Of a DNA stretch of 64,000 nucleotides, positions 59,898-64,000 are shown in pieces. Position 1 is the first letter of the stretch. Every line of letters begins with the position of its first letter. A program made the position numbers and the translations under genes. The notes beneath the pieces are model-generated. The model did no database searches. It was not told the origin of the DNA and saw only the letters and a list, made by a program, of their open reading frames with translations. The stretch comes from CAZLRH01 sp964562015. Its GTDB lineage: Bacteria; Verrucomicrobiota; Verrucomicrobiia; Opitutales; JABDGR01. The stretch spans positions 55,491 through 119,490 of the forward strand of contig CAZLRH010000011.1 of assembly GCA_964562015.1 (NCBI GenBank). The letters run 5' to 3'.

Positions 59898-61475
59898 TTA
59901 TTTCGCGGTTTCCGCGGGCTTTTCCGCTTCGAATTTGGGAAACAGGATGATTTTTTCGCCGAGCGTGGCGCCCGTCAGTCGGGTGCCCCAGGTCAACTGG
60001 CCGTCCCATTTCTCGATGGGCGGTTGTCCCAGCAACGCGAGCACGCGCGCGGAGATTTCCGGCATCACGGGCGCGAGGACGACGGCGGTCAGACGCACGC
60101 CTTCGGCGAGAAAGGCCAGCGACGTGGCCGTCCGCGCCTGATCTACGGGGTCGGCGGACTTGGCGAGCTTCCAAGGCGCGCGCGTTTCGAGGTAGCGATT
60201 GAGCGCCTTGACAAAGGCGTTCAAGCGGTCGAGCAAGGAGTGAAATTGGTACTCATCGCAGAGCGGATAGATCGTCGGCGCAAATTCTTCCCAGGCGGTG
60301 CGCAGGGCGCGCTCCGGCTCCTCGGCAATGGTGGGCGCGGGCACCAAGCCGCCGCTGTAACGGGAGCCCATGTTGAGCAGGCGTGCGAGGGAATTGCCGA
60401 AATCGTTCGCCAGCTCGCTATTGTAGCGGGCGACAAATTGTTCGGTGGTGAAATCCGCGTCCTGGCCGATGACCATTTCGCGCAGGAGAAAGTACCGGAA
60501 GGCATCGGGCCCAAAGCGTGCAATCAGGTCGAGCGGGCTGTCGTGCTTCAGGCCAAGAGCCTTGGCTTTTTCGATGTCACTCTTCGATTCTTTTTTTCCG
60601 CCGGACAGCCACCAGCCATGGACGAGCAGGCGCTTCGGCAGGGGCAGGCCTGCGGCGTGGAGCATAATCGGCCAGTACACCGCATGCGGGGGCACGAGAA
60701 TATCCTTGCCGATGACGTGCAGGTCGGCCGGCCAGCGTTCACCAAATTGGGCGGTGCCGTAACCCACGGCGGAGATATAATTTACCAGCGCGTCAAACCA
60801 CACGTAGGTGACGTAATTTTCATCAAACGGCAGCGAAATGCCCCAGGACAGGCGATCCCGCGGACGCGAGATGCAGAGCTCGTTGACCGGTTCCTTCAAA
60901 AATTCGACGACCTGTTTTTGCCGGTAGGCCGGGAAAATCCAGTCCGGGTTTTGCGTGAGAAACTCGCGCAGCCAGTCCTGGTGCCGGCCCAGGCGGAAGA
61001 AATAGTTGGGCTCGACGATTTCACTGACGTCGCCAAAAATCTCCGGCCACTTGCCGTCGACCTTGTCTTTTTCGAGTAGAAATTGCTCCTGGCGCGCGCT
61101 GTAGTAGCCGCGGTATTCGCCGAGGTAAATATCGCCCTGGTCGTAGAGCTTTTGCAGCACGGTCTTAACGACTTGCTGGTGGCGCGGCTCGGTGGTGCGA
61201 ATGTAATCGTCGTTGCTGATGTGGAGCGTTTTTAGCAAGACCTGGAATTCGGCGGCAATCTGATCGCAAATGGCCTGCGGCTCGACGCCTTGGGCGCGCG
61301 CGGCCTGCTGGACCTTGGTGCCGTGCTCATCCAACCCGGTCAAAAAATGCACCGACTCACCCCGCAAGCGTTGGACGCGCGCAATGGCATCGGCCAAAAC
61401 CTTCTCATAGGCATGGCCGATGTGCGGCGAACCATTGGCGTAATCAATGGCGGTCGTGAGATAGAATTGCTTCAT
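59898..61475 (-). CDS. metG: methionyl-tRNA synthetase with altered KMSKS
   Basis: A 525-residue class I synthetase. FYLTTAIDYANGSPHIGHAY has the HIGH motif, TGLDEHGTKV and FDALVNYISA follow, and the anticodon-binding helix bundle is the last 200 residues. At the KMSKS position the sequence is GGKKESKSDIEK, so Met is Glu at 296 (KESKS, 295-299) and an insertion follows before DLIARFGPDAFRYFLL. The Knuckle region has no obvious zinc Cys pairs, as in the two-domain class. ATG 61475 is set by the MKQFYLTTAI start. The tRNA-Met in this window would be its substrate. Confidence 0.93.
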   Translation of the reverse strand: MKQFYLTTAIDYANGSPHIGHAYEKVLADAIARVQRLRGESVHFLTGLDEHGTKVQQAARAQGVEPQAICDQIAAEFQVLLKTLHISNDDYIRTTEPRHQQVVKTVLQKLYDQGDIYLGEYRGYYSARQEQFLLEKDKVDGKWPEIFGDVSEIVEPNYFFRLGRHQDWLREFLTQNPDWIFPAYRQKQVVEFLKEPVNELCISRPRDRLSWGISLPFDENYVTYVWFDALVNYISAVGYGTAQFGERWPADLHVIGKDILVPPHAVYWPIMLHAAGLPLPKRLLVHGWWLSGGKKESKSDIEKAKALGLKHDSPLDLIARFGPDAFRYFLLREMVIGQDADFTTEQFVARYNSELANDFGNSLARLLNMGSRYSGGLVPAPTIAEEPERALRTAWEEFAPTIYPLCDEYQFHSLLDRLNAFVKALNRYLETRAPWKLAKSADPVDQARTATSLAFLAEGVRLTAVVLAPVMPEISARVLALLGQPPIEKWDGQLTWGTRLTGATLGEKIILFPKFEAEKPAETAK

Positions 61476-61655
61476 GAACGGGAGCCCGCGGTGGGCGAAA
61501 CCGTCCAATGTACCGGAAGTTGCGCGGCGGGCAAGCCTCGCGTGTGCGGAGGCGGTGGGCAGCAAGCGGCCGGCAGCGTCCATCCGTTTCGTCGAGCGTG
61601 CACCGCCGCCGGGTTAAAAGTTGACCCGTTGGCAAAACGGTCATAAGCTAGGTTT

Positions 61656-62042
61656 ATGATGAGATTTCTGTTTCTTACCCTCGGACTTTTCTTGCTCTCT
61701 TTTGAAGTCGCCCCAGCCGCGACGAAGCTGGCCGGAACCTACGACGGACCCGGCACCTTCTCTCTGGGCACGAGCGGCACGTTTTCGGCGCGGGTGCAAG
61801 TGGCTATCTTCAACGATGCCACGATGATGGCACGCACTTACAGCGGCGCCAACACCTCGGCGCTTTTTTACGGATTCATCAAGGGTAACGGTGTGGTCAC
61901 GGGCCGGTACATCGTGGACGGCACGACGCAGGCGATCACGGGCTCCATCAATGCCAAGGGCTCATCTTATATTTTCGTGTTTGTTTACCAAACCCTGCAG
62001 GGCAATGTGACCGTGAAGGTGACAATGAAAAAGCAGCAGTAG
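61656..62042 (+). CDS. small secreted protein of unknown function
   Basis: A 128-residue protein with a signal peptide ending near APAA. The mature part is beta-rich with repeated hydroxyl-rich strands (GTFSLGTSGTFSARVQVAIF, quoted as LGTSGTFSARVQ; ALFYGFIKGNGVVTGRYIVDG, quoted as FIKGNGVVTGRYI). It resembles small secreted lectin-like or fibre-like folds only in amino-acid style. No family recognised. It diverges from metG. Confidence 0.6.
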   Translation: MMRFLFLTLGLFLLSFEVAPAATKLAGTYDGPGTFSLGTSGTFSARVQVAIFNDATMMARTYSGANTSALFYGFIKGNGVVTGRYIVDGTTQAITGSINAKGSSYIFVFVYQTLQGNVTVKVTMKKQQ

Positions 62043-62133
62043 CCGTGACCGCCGCAGAGGCGGGCGAATTTTTCGCGAAAAAATAGTTTTCGCCTTGCGG
62101 CAAGATTCTGCAAAAGTGGCGGCTCGCAAATCC

Positions 62134-63102
62134 ATGAGCATTCGAAAATTTTGGGTGTTGGCGGGCGCAGTTGCACTCTTGGCGGGCTGCACAGCCAAGA
62201 AAAAGGAAGTGCGCGTGCAACTCGACTGGTTTCCGGAACCGGAACACGGCGGCCTCTATCAGGCGCTGGCCAAGGGTTATTTTGCCGACGAGGGCCTCGA
62301 CGTGAAGCTGTTGCCCGGCGGCAGCAATGTCCTGGTGACGCAGTTCGTGGGCGCGGGGCAGGCGGAAATCGGCCAATCGGCCACGACGCAAATCATCCAA
62401 GCCGTGAACGGAGGTTTGCCGGTCATCAACGTAGCGTCGATTTTCCACCGAATGCCGACGGGACTGCTGATGCACGAGAGCAATCCCATCCATTCCTTTG
62501 CGGATTTGAACGGCAAGACCATCATGGGCCGGCCCGAGGCGGTGTACATTCCCTATCTCAAGAAAAAGTACGGGATTGATTTCAAGGTGGTGCCGCAGAG
62601 CTTTGGCCTTGCGCAGTTTTTGCAGGATCCGAATTTTATCCAGGAAGGGTTCATCACCGCGGAGCCGTATTTTATCGAGCAGGCGGGCGAAAAGGTAAAG
62701 TGGCTGGCCTTGTGGGACAGCGGCTACGAGCCGGCCATCGCCCTGTTTGCCAACACAGCCTGGGCGAAGGGACACCCGGAGGAATTAAAGGCATTTGTGC
62801 GTGCCTTTATCCGCGGCTGGAAAGACTACCTCGAGGGCGATCCCACGCCGGGCAACAATTTGATAAAACAGGTCAATCCCAAGACCGACGACGGCCTGAC
62901 GAAATTCAGCCGCGACCGGATCATTCAATACAATCTGGCGAAAGGCGACCCGGCCCTCGGCGAGGACTACGGCACGCTCAGTCCCGAAAAAGTCAAAAAT
63001 GAGATTGGCATCATGGAGGACCTGAAGTTGATCCCACCCGGCAAAGTCACCGTTGATAATGTGCTGACGTTGGATTACTTGCCGCCGCGCCGGGGCAATT
63101 GA
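62134..63102 (+). CDS. THI5/NMT1- or NitT-type ABC substrate-binding lipoprotein
   Basis: A 322-residue lipoprotein (lipobox LAGC). VQLDWFPEPEHGGLYQALAKGYF, quoted as LDWFPEPEHGGLY, is the classic NMT1/THI5-like opening (pyrimidine or riboflavin precursor receptors), also shared with taurine/nitrate receptors. GQAEIGQSATTQII and MGRPEAVYIPYLKKKYGID, quoted as RPEAVYIPYLK, follow, then FIRGWKDYLEGDP. No permease or ATPase gene is nearby. Substrate is not assigned. It overlaps the next convergent gene by 28 bases. Confidence 0.82.
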   Translation: MSIRKFWVLAGAVALLAGCTAKKKEVRVQLDWFPEPEHGGLYQALAKGYFADEGLDVKLLPGGSNVLVTQFVGAGQAEIGQSATTQIIQAVNGGLPVINVASIFHRMPTGLLMHESNPIHSFADLNGKTIMGRPEAVYIPYLKKKYGIDFKVVPQSFGLAQFLQDPNFIQEGFITAEPYFIEQAGEKVKWLALWDSGYEPAIALFANTAWAKGHPEELKAFVRAFIRGWKDYLEGDPTPGNNLIKQVNPKTDDGLTKFSRDRIIQYNLAKGDPALGEDYGTLSPEKVKNEIGIMEDLKLIPPGKVTVDNVLTLDYLPPRRGN

Positions 63103-63683
63103 GGCGTTGCACCGGTGACGTTACCGGCACTGGTGGGCAAATTTCCCGGCGTGAGAGTTAAGGACGGCGGTGTGACCGTCGCTGCACCCGGACGCTGGTG
63201 AAAGCTTTTCATCATGTTGTCCAAATCCTGGCCATAGCGTTTCCAGCCGGCTTCGGAAACCGTGACCATGAACACAAAACGCCGCGCGCCGGGGCCATCG
63301 ACAAAGTAAAAAAGCTGGCGGTAGGGCTGGCTGGCCTCGGTGGTGAGCAGCACGTATTTGAACGCCAACCGTTGGTCGGCCGTGTGAAACGAATCGCGCA
63401 CGGACAAACTGATGTACGGATCTTTGAGCGATTCCTTGACGGTGGCGTCCCCCAGCGCGAGCAAGTCCCCCTGCCCTTTCATTTCAGTGATTACGACATA
63501 CGGCGCGCGATCGTCGTCCTTCGGGCCCATCACGATCGGATAAATTTCGCGCGTATCCCGGGCGATACCCCACCCGTCGGGTACTTGAAAGGCAAATCCG
63601 CCCACGGGGCTGTCGTAAGGAATGGGCGCGGCCAGCGCCAGCGCCGGCAGGGCCATCATCCAAACGCTCAGGCCAAGGCGCAT
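63075..63683 (-). CDS. secreted protein of unknown function
   Basis: A 202-residue protein with signal peptide (LSVWMMALPALALA). The mature part, from PVGGFAFQVPDGWGIARD, has the flavour of PsbP-like or DUF1795-like domains: FQVPDGWGI followed by strand-rich YVVITEMKGQGDLLALGD, quoted as YVVITEMKGQG, and FYFVDGPGARRFVFMVTV. The tail is Thr/Pro-rich. Family assignment is weak. Its 3' end overlaps the preceding convergent gene by 28 bases. Confidence 0.65.
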   Translation of the reverse strand: MRLGLSVWMMALPALALAAPIPYDSPVGGFAFQVPDGWGIARDTREIYPIVMGPKDDDRAPYVVITEMKGQGDLLALGDATVKESLKDPYISLSVRDSFHTADQRLAFKYVLLTTEASQPYRQLFYFVDGPGARRFVFMVTVSEAGWKRYGQDLDNMMKSFHQRPGAATVTPPSLTLTPGNLPTSAGNVTGATPQLPRRGGK

Positions 63684-63715
63684 GACTGGTTTTGCCGTCC
63701 GGTTTGCCGACTCAT

Positions 63716-64000
63716 TTACCCGCGGTGCTTCTCAACCATGCGGTAAAAATGTTCGAACAGCGGATCGGCATCATTCGGGCCGGGGGCGGCCTCCGGGTGA
63801 TATTGGACGGAAAACACCGGGAGGTCCCGATGCCGCAAGCCTTCGACGGTGCGGTCGTTGAGATTGATCTCCGTGACGACTGCGCCGACTTTTTCAATGT
63901 CCTCCGTGCGGGAGGCGAAGCCATGATTTTGCGCGGTGATGGAGACTTTGCCGGTCTCGAGGTTTTTCACCGGCTGGTTGCCGCCGCGGTGGCCGAACTT
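63716..64000 (-). CDS. carA: carbamoyl phosphate synthase small subunit (3' end only)
   Basis: The C-terminal 94 codons of the glutaminase subunit; the 5' part is beyond the window edge. FGHRGGNQPVKNL, SITAQNHGFA and FSVQYHPEAAPGPNDADPLF are the glutamine amidotransferase core, the last holding the catalytic His-Glu pair. It delivers ammonia to CarB for arginine and pyrimidine synthesis. The reading frame is open at base 64000. Confidence 0.93.
   Translation of the reverse strand, partial: KFGHRGGNQPVKNLETGKVSITAQNHGFASRTEDIEKVGAVVTEINLNDRTVEGLRHRDLPVFSVQYHPEAAPGPNDADPLFEHFYRMVEKHRG

Overview
The window is a GC-rich stretch of bacterial chromosome with mostly housekeeping genes and no phage, plasmid, transposase or CRISPR signature. 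The gene set suggests a Gram-negative, respiring member of the Verrucomicrobiota, probably Opitutales-like. Supporting this are two outer-membrane porins of the phosphate-selective type, many lipoproteins, a complete-looking aerobic heme route ending in HemF, HemY and HemH, the classical menaquinone genes menF, menD and menB, an ECF sigma factor beside a Hanks-type kinase with an N-terminal zinc ribbon, and proteins built from DPxxALxW helical repeats. This assignment is inference from gene style; no rRNA is present.

Layout. 1-5.4 kb: carboxynorspermidine decarboxylase, a large phosphodiesterase-TPR-sulfotransferase fusion, and a cNMP-binding histidine kinase. 5.4-13.9 kb: a sulfur block with an Rrf2 regulator, a YezD-like peptide, a porin, a sulfate-binding protein, an M14 peptidase pair (one a likely pseudoenzyme), CysT, CysW and CysA. 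13.9-23.5 kb: dnaX, an initiator tRNA, ispE, an unusual sensor kinase, a Ski2-like helicase, tadA, infA and a lipoprotein. 23.6-31.6 kb: an MFS transporter, then hemC-hemF-hemE-hemY-hemH, followed by an ionotropic-glutamate-receptor-like channel. 31.7-36.1 kb: ECF sigma factor and a 1187-residue kinase fused to a polytopic membrane domain and TPRs. 36-48.5 kb: mixed housekeeping (tam, ccsA/hemX-hemA, cysK, VOC proteins, ankyrin protein, glycosyltransferase, pyrD), an acidic protein, a second porin and hemB. 48.6-55.6 kb: cysS, two helical-repeat proteins, one secreted protein and two small lipoproteins. 55.6-64 kb: menB, menD, menF, metG, a secreted protein, a NitT/THI5-like binding lipoprotein and the 3' end of carA.

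How the genes work together. Heme synthesis is spread over three loci (hemC-F-E-Y-H, hemX-hemA, hemB). With menaquinone synthesis and CcsA this points to a quinone/cytochrome respiratory chain. Sulfate is probably taken up through porin, binding protein and CysTWA and fixed by CysK; a similar TATCTT..AAGAT half-site pair lies upstream of both the sulfate block and cysK, and the Rrf2 protein next door is the natural candidate regulator.

The most unexpected structure is in the spacers. At least nine gene-free gaps carry arrays of degenerate 7-9 bp words (such as CACGGATAA, TCTGCGTNN, CAGAATTAA, GCTGATT, ACTAAGC, TTCATCC). In six gaps the array recurs as an inverted copy a few tens to about 160 bp away. 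They do not look like coding DNA, REP elements or insertion sequences and are the best candidate here for an undescribed system.
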